Source: Piscinibacter defluvii
GTDB taxonomy: Bacteria > Pseudomonadota > Gammaproteobacteria > Burkholderiales > Burkholderiaceae_C
Length of the DNA stretch: 64,000 bases
Direction of reading: 5' to 3'
Assembly: GCF_004011805.1 (NCBI RefSeq)
Contig: NZ_ML137197.1
Coordinates: 186,001 to 250,000 of the forward strand
Under the pieces are notes generated by a model, which saw only the letters and a list, made by a program, of their open reading frames with translations, was not told the origin of the DNA and did not search any database. The translations under genes and the position numbers were made by a program. Shown here piece by piece: positions 8,379-16,541 of this stretch (its first letter is position 1; every line of letters begins with the position of its first letter).

Positions 8379-9324
8379 CGCCGCCGAAGGCAGTGCGGAC
8401 GCATTGCTGCGGCGGCTCGAGTGGACGGTGATCCGTCGGCTCGACGGCCTGCTGCAGGGCGACTACCGCACACTGTGGCGTGGTGCGGGCCTGGACCTGG
8501 CCGACCTGCGCGAATACCAGCACGGCGACGACGTGCGCCACATCGACTGGAACGTCACCGCGCGGCTGCAGGTGCCGCATGTGCGCCAGTACACCGAAGA
8601 CCGCGAGATGGCGGCCTGGTTCCTGCTGGACCTGAGCGCCAGCATCGACTTCGGCTCCGACGCGCGCGCCAAGCGCGGCGTCGCGCGCGAATTCACCGCG
8701 GTGCTGGCGCGGCTGCTGACGCGCCACGGCAACCGCGTCGGCGCGTTGCTGTACGGCACCGAGGTCGACACCGTGATCCCGGCACGCGCCGGCCGCACCC
8801 ACGTGCTGCACCTGCTGCAGCGCATGGCGCAGCGTCCCGCGCAGTCGGCCCCGGGTGCGACGCAGCTGCGCGAGCTGCTGCTGGCCGCGCAGCGCATCGT
8901 CAGGCGGCGCAGCACGCTGTTCGTGGTGTCGGACTTCATCAGCCCGCCGGGCTGGGAGCAGGCGCTGGCCGAGCTGGCGCGCCGCCACGAGGTGACCGCG
9001 GTGCGCCTGTACGACCCGCTCGAGATGGAGCTGCCCGACCTCGGCCTGGTCACGATGCACGATGCCGAGACCGGCGAGCAGCTGCTCGTCGACACCCACG
9101 ACCCGGGTTTCCGGGCCCGCTTCGCCGCCGCCGCGCAGGCGCGCGAGACCGCCCTGCTCGAGACCCTGGCACGTGCCGGCGTCGACACCCTCGAGCTCGC
9201 CACCGACGACGATCTGCTGGATGCCATCCTGCGCTTCGCCGACCTGCGCCGCCAGCGCAGCCGCCTGGCCGCCGGCGGCGGCGTGCCGGCGCACCTGACC
9301 GAACTGAAGACCGTCTCGCGATGA
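8353..9324 (+). CDS. DUF58 domain protein
   Basis: 323 residues. It carries the DUF58 signature near residues 50-75: DLREYQHGDDVRHIDWNVTAR, followed by a von Willebrand A-like fold that starts with FLLDLSASIDFG. Such proteins lie between moxR and batA in many genomes and are thought to be part of the same membrane-associated assembly. The start lies inside the moxR end (26-base overlap) and the stop overlaps the batA start as ATGA, so the three are translated together. No membrane helix is visible, so it is probably cytoplasmic. Molecular function is unknown. Confidence 0.93.
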   Translation: MEQAPPRADAAEGSADALLRRLEWTVIRRLDGLLQGDYRTLWRGAGLDLADLREYQHGDDVRHIDWNVTARLQVPHVRQYTEDREMAAWFLLDLSASIDFGSDARAKRGVAREFTAVLARLLTRHGNRVGALLYGTEVDTVIPARAGRTHVLHLLQRMAQRPAQSAPGATQLRELLLAAQRIVRRRSTLFVVSDFISPPGWEQALAELARRHEVTAVRLYDPLEMELPDLGLVTMHDAETGEQLLVDTHDPGFRARFAAAAQARETALLETLARAGVDTLELATDDDLLDAILRFADLRRQRSRLAAGGGVPAHLTELKTVSR

Positions 9325-10367
9325 AGAACCAGCTGCCGTTCAACTTCATCTGGCCCGAGATGCTGTGGCTGCTCGTGGCCCTGCCGCTGCTCGTGCTGCT
9401 CTACGTCTGGCTGATGCGCCGGCGCAAGAAGGTGGCGCTGCGTTATGCCAGCCTGGCGCTGGTGAAACAGGCGATGGGCCGCAGCAGCGCGTGGCGCCGC
9501 CACGTGCCGCCAGCGCTGATGCTGCTGGCGCTGGCGGCGCTGCTGCTGGCGGTGGCGCGGCCGACCGCGGTGATCAGCCTGCCCTCGCAGCAGGAGACCA
9601 TCGTGCTGGCGATGGACGTCTCCGGGAGCATGCGCGCCGCCGACGTTCAGCCGAACCGGCTGGTGGCCTCGCAGGAAGCGGCCAAGGCCTTCGTCGCCGA
9701 GCTGCCGCGCAGCGTGCGCGTGGCGGTGGTGCAGTTCGCCGGCACCGCGGCGGTGGTGCAGCCACCGACGCACAGCCGCGAGGACGTCTACGCCGCGATC
9801 GACCGCTTCCAGCTGCAGCGCGGCACGGCCACCGGCAGCGGCATCGTGCTCTCGCTCGCGACGCTGTTCCCGGACGCCGGCATCGACCTGTCGCAGATCA
9901 CCGGCCAGCGCGCCATGCCGCCGGGGCCGAACGACAAGCCGCGGCCCGAGTTCACGCCGGTCGAGCCCGGCTCCTACGGCTCGGCGGCGATCATCATGCT
10001 GACCGACGGGCAACGCACCACCGGGCCCGATCCGCTCGAGGCGGCCAAGATGGCGGCCGACCGCGGCGTCCGGGTCTACACGGTGGGCATCGGCACCAAG
10101 GAAGGCGAGACCATCGGCTTCGAAGGCTGGTCGATGCGGGTGCGGCTGGACGAGGACGCTCTCAAGGCGGTGGCGCAGATGACCCGCGCCGACTACTTCT
10201 ACGCCGGCACCGCCGAGGACCTGAAGAAGGTCTACCAGGGCCTGTCGACGCGCCTGGTGGTCGAGCGCAAGGAAACCGAGATCAGCGGCCTGGTCGCCGC
10301 GCTCGGGGCCCTGCTCGTGGTGCTGTCGGCCGCGCTGTCGGTGGCCTGGTTCGGCCGCGTGGCCTGA
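9321..10367 (+). CDS. batA: BatA-like von Willebrand factor A membrane protein
   Basis: 348 residues starting at the ATG that overlaps the DUF58 stop (ATGA). The order is: an N-terminal helix pair (about residues 12-30 and 52-75), a von Willebrand A domain with a complete metal-ion adhesion site (MDVSGSM near residue 98, a threonine loop near 160, and MLTDGQRTTG near 224), and a C-terminal anchor helix. This is the layout of BatA in Bacteroides aerotolerance operons and related MoxR clusters. The protein sits in the inner membrane with the vWA domain facing the periplasm. No batB, C or D genes follow. Confidence 0.85.
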   Translation: MKNQLPFNFIWPEMLWLLVALPLLVLLYVWLMRRRKKVALRYASLALVKQAMGRSSAWRRHVPPALMLLALAALLLAVARPTAVISLPSQQETIVLAMDVSGSMRAADVQPNRLVASQEAAKAFVAELPRSVRVAVVQFAGTAAVVQPPTHSREDVYAAIDRFQLQRGTATGSGIVLSLATLFPDAGIDLSQITGQRAMPPGPNDKPRPEFTPVEPGSYGSAAIIMLTDGQRTTGPDPLEAAKMAADRGVRVYTVGIGTKEGETIGFEGWSMRVRLDEDALKAVAQMTRADYFYAGTAEDLKKVYQGLSTRLVVERKETEISGLVAALGALLVVLSAALSVAWFGRVA

Positions 10368-10394
10368 GAGTCTGAGCGCGCTGCCGGCCGCGCC

Positions 10395-12374
10395 TCACTG
10401 CAGGCGCACCGAGTCGTCGAACTGCCAGCTGCGGCGGATCTCGATCACGTCGAAGTCGCGCGCCAGGCCGGGCGGGAACGGCGCGTAGGGACGCTGGGTC
10501 TCGACGATGCGTCGGATGCCCTCGTCGACCGCGGGCACGCCGCTGGAGACGTCGAAGCTCATCGACTCGACCGAGCCGTCGCTGCGGATCGACACCCGCA
10601 CCAGCGCCGCGCGGTGGGCCTGCTTGGCGAGCTCGCGCACCGTCTCGACGGGCGTGTTGAACTGGATCTTGCGGGCCCAGGCCTCCGCGTACTCGACGAG
10701 CTCGCGGTTCGGGTCCGAGCGCCCCCAGAGCCGGACGCGGCGCGCCGTGCTCAACGACAGCGGCAGCGGGTTGGCTGAACGGTTGGCGGCCAGCGCCGCA
10801 TCGCGCTTGGCGGCTTCCTCGTCGAGCTGACGGCCGATGGAGCGCAGCACCGCCTCGCGCCGCGCGGCCTCTTCCTGGCGCGCCGCCTCTTGTCGTGCGG
10901 CCTCTTGGCGCGCCGCCTCTTGTCGTGCGGCCTCTTGGCGTGCGGCCTCTTGGCGTGCGGCCTCCTGTCGAGCGGCTTCCTGTCGCGCCGCTTCCCGTCG
11001 TGCCGCTTCCTGCCGTGCCGCTTCCTGCCGTGCCGCTTCCTGTCGTGCCGCTTCCTGCCGAGCGGCCTCCTGACGTGCGGCCTCTTGCCGTGCCGCTTCC
11101 TGCCGTGCCGCTTCCTGCCGTGCGGCTTCCTGCCGTGCGGCTTCCTGCCGTGCGGCTTCCTGTCGCGCCGCTTCCTGTCGCGCCGCTTCCTGTCGCGCCG
11201 CTTCCTGTCGCGCCGCTTCCTGTCGTGCGGCTTCCTGCCCTGCCGCTTCCTGGCGCGCGGTTTCCAGTCGTGCAGTCTCCTGGCGCGCTGCTTCCTGCCG
11301 GGCGGCTTCCCGTCGTGCCGCCTCCTGACGTGCGGCTTCCTGGCGCGCCGCCTCTTGCCGGATCATCTCCTGTCGCTCAGCCTCCTGTCGCGCCGCCTCC
11401 TGTCGGGCCGCCTCCTGTCGGGCCGCCTCCTGTCGGGCCGCCTCCTGTCGGGCCGCTTCCTGTCGGGCCGCTTCCTGTCGGGCCGCTTCCTGTCGGGCCG
11501 CTTCCTGTCGAGCGGCCTCCTGGCGCTCCGCCTCTTGGCGCGCTGCGTCCTGCCGTGCCGCTTCCTGCCGGGCGACTTCCAGGCGTTCCGACTCCCGGCG
11601 TGCTTCCTCCTGCCGAATCGCCTCCTGCCGGAGTTGCTCCTGCCGCGCCGCCTCCAGCCGCGCGGCCTCCTGTTGCTGCGCTGCCAGCGCGGCGTCGTCG
11701 GGAAGCGGGGTCGCCGGCGGCGCCGCCTCGGGGCTCGACGCGCCGGGGGCGGGCATGGCAACCCGGTCCGGGGCGACCGGGGCGTCCTGCAGCGCCACAG
11801 CAGGTTCATCCGACGGCCCCACATCGCCGCGGGCCGGTTCCGGACGCGGAACGGCAGCGACGGTCTCGCGCACGGGATCGGGAACGGGATCGGGCACGGT
11901 CGGCGCAGCAGCGACCGCCGGGGCCGGTGCCAGGCGCCGGGCCGGGCGATGGGCCCGCACACCGCCTGTCCGCGGCCGCGGGGCCGCTGCCGGCGGCGGC
12001 GCGGGTGGCGGCGGCTCGACTGTCGGCGGGCGCCCGAGCGACGCGCTGAGCGTCGGCGCCGGTGGCGGTGCCGGCGCCGCCACGGGCGGGGCCGGGGACG
12101 GGGCCGGCACCAGCACGATGCGCAGGTCGGGCACCTCGACGCGTCGATCGCGCCACGGGAAGACGAGGCCAGGCAAGCCCAGTTCCGCGCCGCCGAACAC
12201 CAGGCTGAGCAGCAGCGCGTGGAACAACAGCGAGATCAGCAGCGCGATCACCAGCGGCCGGTGCTCGGCACCGCGCTGCGGCGGGTCCGGCGGCGGCATG
12301 GCGCGGCAAGGCGCCGCGCTGGCAGGCCTGGGCGCTGGCGCGTCGGTAACGGTCGAGACGCGCATGCGGCCCAT
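10395..12374 (-). CDS. TonB/TolA-like envelope protein with long AARQE pentapeptide repeat
   Basis: About 659 residues. The order is: a short cytoplasmic start, one membrane helix near 40-60 (ALLISLLFHALLLSLVFG), a proline/alanine-rich stretch (about 75-220), some fifty near-identical AARQE units (about 235-505), and a C-terminal domain of about 100 residues with VRVSIRSDGSVESM and AVDEGIRRIV, typical of TonB/TolA C-domains. It should span the periplasm as a long helix and touch the outer membrane. No ExbBD or TolQR genes are near. The start is uncertain: ATG at 12374 is chosen because GAGAAT lies 7 bases before it as in nearby leaderless genes; ATGs at 12365 and 12299 are alternatives. Confidence 0.82.
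   Translation of the reverse strand: MGRMRVSTVTDAPAPRPASAAPCRAMPPPDPPQRGAEHRPLVIALLISLLFHALLLSLVFGGAELGLPGLVFPWRDRRVEVPDLRIVLVPAPSPAPPVAAPAPPPAPTLSASLGRPPTVEPPPPAPPPAAAPRPRTGGVRAHRPARRLAPAPAVAAAPTVPDPVPDPVRETVAAVPRPEPARGDVGPSDEPAVALQDAPVAPDRVAMPAPGASSPEAAPPATPLPDDAALAAQQQEAARLEAARQEQLRQEAIRQEEARRESERLEVARQEAARQDAARQEAERQEAARQEAARQEAARQEAARQEAARQEAARQEAARQEAARQEAARQEAERQEMIRQEAARQEAARQEAARREAARQEAARQETARLETARQEAAGQEAARQEAARQEAARQEAARQEAARQEAARQEAARQEAARQEAARQEAARQEAARQEAARQEAARQEAARQEAARQEAARREAARQEAARQEAARQEAARQEAARQEAARQEAARQEAARQEEAARREAVLRSIGRQLDEEAAKRDAALAANRSANPLPLSLSTARRVRLWGRSDPNRELVEYAEAWARKIQFNTPVETVRELAKQAHRAALVRVSIRSDGSVESMSFDVSSGVPAVDEGIRRIVETQRPYAPFPPGLARDFDVIEIRRSWQFDDSVRLQ
10865..11675 (-). 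repeat. 15-bp tandem repeat encoding (AARQE)n
   Basis: About 800 bases of tandem 15-mers, each coding Ala-Ala-Arg-Gln-Glu with few substitutions (LE, RRE, QD, MI, TA). On the plus strand the unit reads tcctgNcgNgccgcN. Blocks of units share the same synonymous bases: four or more in a row have cgcgccgcttcctgt (11161-11220), and eight or so have cgggccgcctcctgt or its close variant (11396-11510). This pattern means recent local duplication by slippage or unequal exchange. The unit has no stop in any frame, so long false reading frames appear on both strands. Confidence 0.95.
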
Positions 12375-12463
12375 CGCGTCGATTCTCGTGGATCCCGGCG
12401 CGCCGCCCGTGCGCCGGCGACCGCCCAGGCGGGGGCCCGGGCGACCGGCTCGTTCGCAGCGGG

Positions 12464-13156
12464 TCAGGCCTCGAAGCGTCCGCCGGCCAGCCGCAGCCGG
12501 CGATCGCAGCGCGCCGCCAGGCCCTCGTCGTGCGTCACCAGCACGAAGGCCGTGGCACGCTCGCGCGCCAGGCCGAGCATGAGCGCGAACACCGTGTCGG
12601 CCGTGGCGCGGTCGAGGTTGCCGGTCGGCTCGTCGGCCAGCACGCAGGCCGGCTGGCCGGCCAGCGCGCGGGCGATCGCCACGCGCTGGCGCTCGCCGCC
12701 GGAGAGCTCCGCGGGGCGGTGCTGCAGCCGCGCGCCCAGCCCGACCTGGCCCAGCACCTGCGCGGCCTGCTCGCGCGCCTCGGCCAGCGGCACGCGCCGC
12801 ACGCGCAGCGGCATCGCCACGTTGTCGAGCGCGCTGAATTCCGGCAGCAGGTGGTGGAACTGGTAGACGAAGCCGAGGTGCCGGTTGCGCCACAGCCCCT
12901 GCGCGGCCGGGTCCATCGAGGCGAAGTTGCGCCCGGCCAGGAACACATGGCCCTGGCTCGGCGAGTCCAGCCCGCCGAGCAGGTGCAGCAGCGTGCTCTT
13001 GCCCGACCCCGAGGCGCCGACGATGGCCAGCGTCTCGCCCGGCCGCACGTCGAGGTCGATGCCCTGCAGCACCGAGACGTCGAGCCCGCCCTCGGCGAAG
13101 CGGCGGTGCAGGCTCTGCGCCCGCAGGATGGGCTCGATCGGCACCGAGTCACTCAT
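12464..13156 (-). CDS. lolD: Lipoprotein-releasing ABC transporter ATPase LolD
   Basis: 230 residues. Walker [10 protein letters not shown] is near residue 40, the ABC signature LSGGERQR near 146, Walker B VLADEPTG near 166 and the H-loop in LVTHDEG near 200. The early [20 protein letters not shown] matches the LolD/MacB subfamily. It powers extraction of outer-membrane lipoproteins from the inner membrane together with LolC/E. The start overlaps the lolC stop by 8 bases, which confirms a lolC-lolD unit. Only one lolC/E-type permease is present, as in species with a single LolF-like partner. Confidence 0.94.
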   Translation of the reverse strand: MSDSVPIEPILRAQSLHRRFAEGGLDVSVLQGIDLDVRPGETLAIVGASGSGKSTLLHLLGGLDSPSQGHVFLAGRNFASMDPAAQGLWRNRHLGFVYQFHHLLPEFSALDNVAMPLRVRRVPLAEAREQAAQVLGQVGLGARLQHRPAELSGGERQRVAIARALAGQPACVLADEPTGNLDRATADTVFALMLGLARERATAFVLVTHDEGLAARCDRRLRLAGGRFEA

Positions 13157-14405
13157 AACGCAGCGCCTGGGCCGGTTGCACGCGGCTCGCGCGCCAGCTC
13201 GGGTAGAGCGTGGCCACGAAGGCCAGCAGCAGCGAGATCAGCGCGATCGGCACGATGTCGCCGCTGCGCGGGTCGCTCGGCATGCGGCTGATCACGTAGA
13301 TGCTGCCGGGCAGGAAGCTGACGTTCAGCGCGCGCTCGATGACCGGCACGATCACGTCGACGTTGAACGCGATCACCAGGCCGAGCAGCACGCCGGCCAG
13401 CGTGCCGATCACGCCCGAGGCCGCCCCCTGGACCATGAAGATGCCCATCACCGAGCGCGGGCTGGCGCCCAGCGTGCGCAGGATGGCGATGTCGGCCTGC
13501 TTGTCGGTCACGGTCATCACCAGCGTCGAGACCAGGTTGAACGCGGCCACCGCGACGATCAGCGTCAGGATGATGAACATCAGCCGCTTCTCGATCTGCA
13601 CCGCGTCGAACCAGTTGCGGTTGGTGCGGGTCCAGTCGCGCACCAGCACCGAGGGGCCCATGTTCTGGGCGAGCTCGGCGCCGACCTCGCGCGCGGCCTG
13701 TACGTCCTTCAGGCGCAGCTGCACGCCGGTCGGCCCGGCGACGCGGAACAGCTTGGCCGCGTCGTCCAGGTGCATCAGCGCCAGGCCGCTGTCGTACTCG
13801 TAGTGCCCGGCCTCGAAGGTGCCGACCACGGTGAGCTGCTTCAGGCGCGGCAGCACGCCGGCCGGCGTGACCTGGCCGCCCGGCGCGATCAGCGTGACCT
13901 TGTCGCCCTCGCGCACGCCGAGCTGGCGCGCCAGTTCGCCGCCCAGCACGATGCCCCAGCGGCCCGGCAGCAGCTGGGCGAGCACCGTGCCGCGCAGCTT
14001 CGCGGCGAGGTCCGTGACGGTGGCCTCGTCGACCGGCGAGATGCCGCGCACGACCGCACCGCGCATGTCCTCGCCGCGTGCGATCAGCGCCTGCGTGGCG
14101 ATGAAGGGCGCGGCGCCGATCACCTGCGGGTTCTGGCGCGCCTTCGCCGCGGTGGCTCCCCAGTCGGGCAGCGCGGCACCGCCGGGCTCGAGCACCTCGA
14201 CATGCGCGATCACCGAGAGCATGCGGTCGCGCACTTCCTTCTGGAAGCCGTTCATCACCGACAGCACGATGATCAGCGCGGCCACGCCCAGCGCGATGCC
14301 GAGCATCGACACGGCCGAGATGAACGAGATGAATCCGTTGCGCCGCCCGGTGCGCCCGGCACGCGTGTAGCGCCAGCCGATCTGCAGCTCGTAGGGCCAG
14401 TTCAT
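13149..14405 (-). CDS. lolC: Lipoprotein-releasing system permease LolC/LolE
   Basis: 418 residues, the usual length. The N-terminus [26 protein letters not shown] leads into a first membrane helix (about 25-48), then a large periplasmic domain, and a C-terminal FtsX-type core of three helices (about 270-400). It ends in the family's [16 protein letters not shown]. It sits in the inner membrane and hands lipoproteins to LolA in an ATP-driven step with LolD, whose gene overlaps its end. A hexamer TAGCAT lies 9 bases before the start and could be its -10. Confidence 0.93.
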   Translation of the reverse strand: MNWPYELQIGWRYTRAGRTGRRNGFISFISAVSMLGIALGVAALIIVLSVMNGFQKEVRDRMLSVIAHVEVLEPGGAALPDWGATAAKARQNPQVIGAAPFIATQALIARGEDMRGAVVRGISPVDEATVTDLAAKLRGTVLAQLLPGRWGIVLGGELARQLGVREGDKVTLIAPGGQVTPAGVLPRLKQLTVVGTFEAGHYEYDSGLALMHLDDAAKLFRVAGPTGVQLRLKDVQAAREVGAELAQNMGPSVLVRDWTRTNRNWFDAVQIEKRLMFIILTLIVAVAAFNLVSTLVMTVTDKQADIAILRTLGASPRSVMGIFMVQGAASGVIGTLAGVLLGLVIAFNVDVIVPVIERALNVSFLPGSIYVISRMPSDPRSGDIVPIALISLLLAFVATLYPSWRASRVQPAQALRYE

Positions 14406-14523
14406 GGGGAGGCGATGCTACCCGAGGGCGATCGTCGCGGCGGCCGCGCCGGTCATCCCCCCGGATGCATGCCGTGACACCCCGGCTCCCGGCGCGACCG
14501 ACCGCAGGCCCGAAAATGCCCGG

Positions 14524-15600
14524 ATGTCCGCTGCACGTGTGGGTTTCATCCTTCTTTCCAACCGCCACCAGTCCCTGCCCAGCACGCGCATCTCCGTGCT
14601 GAACATGCTGCCCTACCTGCGCGATGCCGGCTTCGCGGCCGAGATCGCGTACGAACCGGCACAGCCCAACCACACCCCCGACCTGTCCGGCCTCGACCTG
14701 CGCGCGCTGGCCGCGCGCTACGACCTGGTGTACTTCCAGAAGGTGCACGGCAGCTCCGTGCTGCAGGCGGTGCGCACGCTGGAGCACGCCGGCGTCCGCA
14801 CCGTCTTCGGGCTGTGCGACTGGGTCACCCCGGACATGGTGGAAGCCACCTCGGCCACCGCGGTCGTCACCGAGCACCTGCGCATGCTGCACCCGGTGCC
14901 GCTGCGCTCGAAGATGCACGTGGTGCACGACGGCATCGAGCAGCCCGCGCGCCGGCGACCGCCCGCCTCCGACAACCCCGGCTCGCGCCGGCGACCGCTG
15001 CGTGCGGTGCTGGTCACCTCGTCGGCGCCGGCGATCCTGCCGATCCTGGCGCGCCCGCCGGAGTGGCTGCGGGTGCGTATCGTCGGCGCCTACCCGGCCC
15101 CCGCCTGGCGCGGCAGTCGGCTGCGCTGGGTTCGCGAGCAGCTGGCCGTGCGTCCGGCGGGCGAACGGCTGGCGACCTTGTCGTCCATCCTCGATCGCCG
15201 CATCGAGCGCGTGCCCTGGCACCCGACCGGCGTGTACGACCAGCTCGAGCAGGCCGACATCGGCGTGATCCCGATCGACATGGAGCATGCCGCGGCCTGG
15301 CAGCAGAAGTCGGAGAACCGCCTGACCCTGAAGATGGCCGCCGGCCTGCCGGTGATCACCACGCCCATCCCGGCCTACGAGGCGGTGGTCGAGCACGGCC
15401 GCAACGCGTTCTTCGCGCACGGTCGCGCGGACTGGCTGCAGCACCTGGAGGCGCTGCGCGACCCGGCCCTGCGCCAGGCGGTCGGCGAGCGCGCACGCGC
15501 CGCGGTGCTGCCGCGCTTCTCGAAGGAGGCCCAGGCGCAGGCGCTGATCGCGACGCTGCAGGCCGCGCTGGCCCGGGTGCCGGCCGAGGCGGCCGGATAA
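14524..15600 (+). CDS. Glycosyltransferase-like protein (GT4/GT-B type)
   Basis: 358 residues from the ATG at 14524 (MSAARVGFILLSNRHQSLPS); GAAAAT ends exactly 6 bases upstream. The C-terminal half has GT-B features: the QLEQADIGVIPID stretch, a lysine-containing ENRLTLKMAAGLPVITTPIPAY motif near residue 270, and the EHGRNAFFA loop, as in GT4 enzymes that bind a nucleotide sugar. The N-terminal half is less typical and shows a DLVYFQKVHGSS strand. It is probably a cytoplasmic enzyme for a surface glycan, but no polysaccharide cluster surrounds it. It lies alone between divergent lolC and the rpfE-recJ unit. Confidence 0.72.
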   Translation: MSAARVGFILLSNRHQSLPSTRISVLNMLPYLRDAGFAAEIAYEPAQPNHTPDLSGLDLRALAARYDLVYFQKVHGSSVLQAVRTLEHAGVRTVFGLCDWVTPDMVEATSATAVVTEHLRMLHPVPLRSKMHVVHDGIEQPARRRPPASDNPGSRRRPLRAVLVTSSAPAILPILARPPEWLRVRIVGAYPAPAWRGSRLRWVREQLAVRPAGERLATLSSILDRRIERVPWHPTGVYDQLEQADIGVIPIDMEHAAAWQQKSENRLTLKMAAGLPVITTPIPAYEAVVEHGRNAFFAHGRADWLQHLEALRDPALRQAVGERARAAVLPRFSKEAQAQALIATLQAALARVPAEAAG

Positions 15601-15608
15601 TCGGCCGC

Positions 15609-16541
15609 ATGCATCTGCTGATCCCGTTTGCCTCGGCGCTCGCCGAGGCCGGGGCGTCCACCCTGCGCAGCCTCGACCTGCCGAACCTGGCCCGCCTGCT
15701 CTCCCGCCTGCAGCCCGGGCCGCGCCTGGGTACCGACGAGTTCAGCCTCAGCCCGCCGCACGAGTGTGCACTCGCCGCGGCCTGGGGCTGGCACGGCGGC
15801 GAAGGCCGGCTGCCGTTTGCCGCGCACGGCGCCGCCGCCGACGGCATCGAGGTGCTGGACCTCGCCTGGGGCCTGCTCAGCCCGGTGCACTGGGTGGTCG
15901 GGCGCGACCGCATCAACCTCGCCGACCCGGACCGTCTGGGGCTCGCGGCCGACGAGTCGCGCGCGCTGTTCGACGCGGTGCGCGGCCTGTTCGAGAGCGA
16001 GGGCTTCTCGCTCGCCTGGGGTGCGCCGCAGCGCTGGTACCTGGCCCACGAAAGCCTGGCGGACCTGCCCACCGCCTCGCTCGACCGGGTGGTCGGGCGC
16101 AACGTCGACCGCTGGCTGCCCGAGGGCGCGCCGGCGCGCCTGCTGCGGCGCCTGTTCAACGAGGCGCAGATGCTGCTGTACACCCATCCGCTGAACAGCG
16201 CGCGCGAGGAGCGCGGGCTGCCCAGCGTCAACGCGCTGTGGCTGAGCGGCTGCGGGCGTTTCCAGCCGGCGCGCGAGCAGGCCGTCACGCTCGATGCGCG
16301 CCTGCGCACCCCGCTGCTCTCGGAGGACTGGCCGGCCTGGGCCGAGGCCTGGCGAAGCCTCGACGCCGGCCCGCTGGCCGATCTGCTGCACGCACTCGAG
16401 CGCGGCACGCCCGAGGTGGCGCTGACGCTCGCCGGCGAACGCTTTGCGCAACGCTTCGAGCCGGCGACGGGCCCGCTGTGGCAGCGGCTCGTGCAGCGCT
16501 GGCGCGGCGTGGCGCCCGCCCCGCTGCTGGAGGCACTGTGA
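15609..16541 (+). CDS. RpfE-like protein (putative phosphoglycerate-mutase-type regulator)
   Basis: 310 residues. It begins MHLLIPFASA and shows a conserved core, WGLLSPVHWVVGRDRINLADP, with a WYLAHE motif around residue 142 and THPLNSAREERGLPSVNALWLSGCG near 200-215. Proteins of this type are annotated RpfE, or loosely as cofactor-independent phosphoglycerate mutase. In Xanthomonas rpfE sits directly before recJ, as here: the stop TGA shares its A with the recJ start. No rpfF/C/G genes are visible, so a link to DSF signalling is not supported. GATAAT lies 7 bases before the ATG. Biochemical role unknown. Confidence 0.7.
   Translation: MHLLIPFASALAEAGASTLRSLDLPNLARLLSRLQPGPRLGTDEFSLSPPHECALAAAWGWHGGEGRLPFAAHGAAADGIEVLDLAWGLLSPVHWVVGRDRINLADPDRLGLAADESRALFDAVRGLFESEGFSLAWGAPQRWYLAHESLADLPTASLDRVVGRNVDRWLPEGAPARLLRRLFNEAQMLLYTHPLNSAREERGLPSVNALWLSGCGRFQPAREQAVTLDARLRTPLLSEDWPAWAEAWRSLDAGPLADLLHALERGTPEVALTLAGERFAQRFEPATGPLWQRLVQRWRGVAPAPLLEAL

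Noticed and set aside
10865-11675. CRISPR-like array
   Set aside because: Units are 15 bases, contiguous, and coding; there are no spacers.
10890-12866. Long plus-strand frames across the AARQE repeat
   Set aside because: The 15-base unit has no stop in any frame, so these are products of the repeat. The minus-strand frame has the membrane helix and TonB-like C-domain.
12464-14405. Macrolide exporter MacB reading of lolD-lolC
   Set aside because: The permease ends in the LolC/E-type [16 protein letters not shown] and has the LolC N-terminus; the ATPase stands as a separate 230-residue protein, not fused as in MacB.
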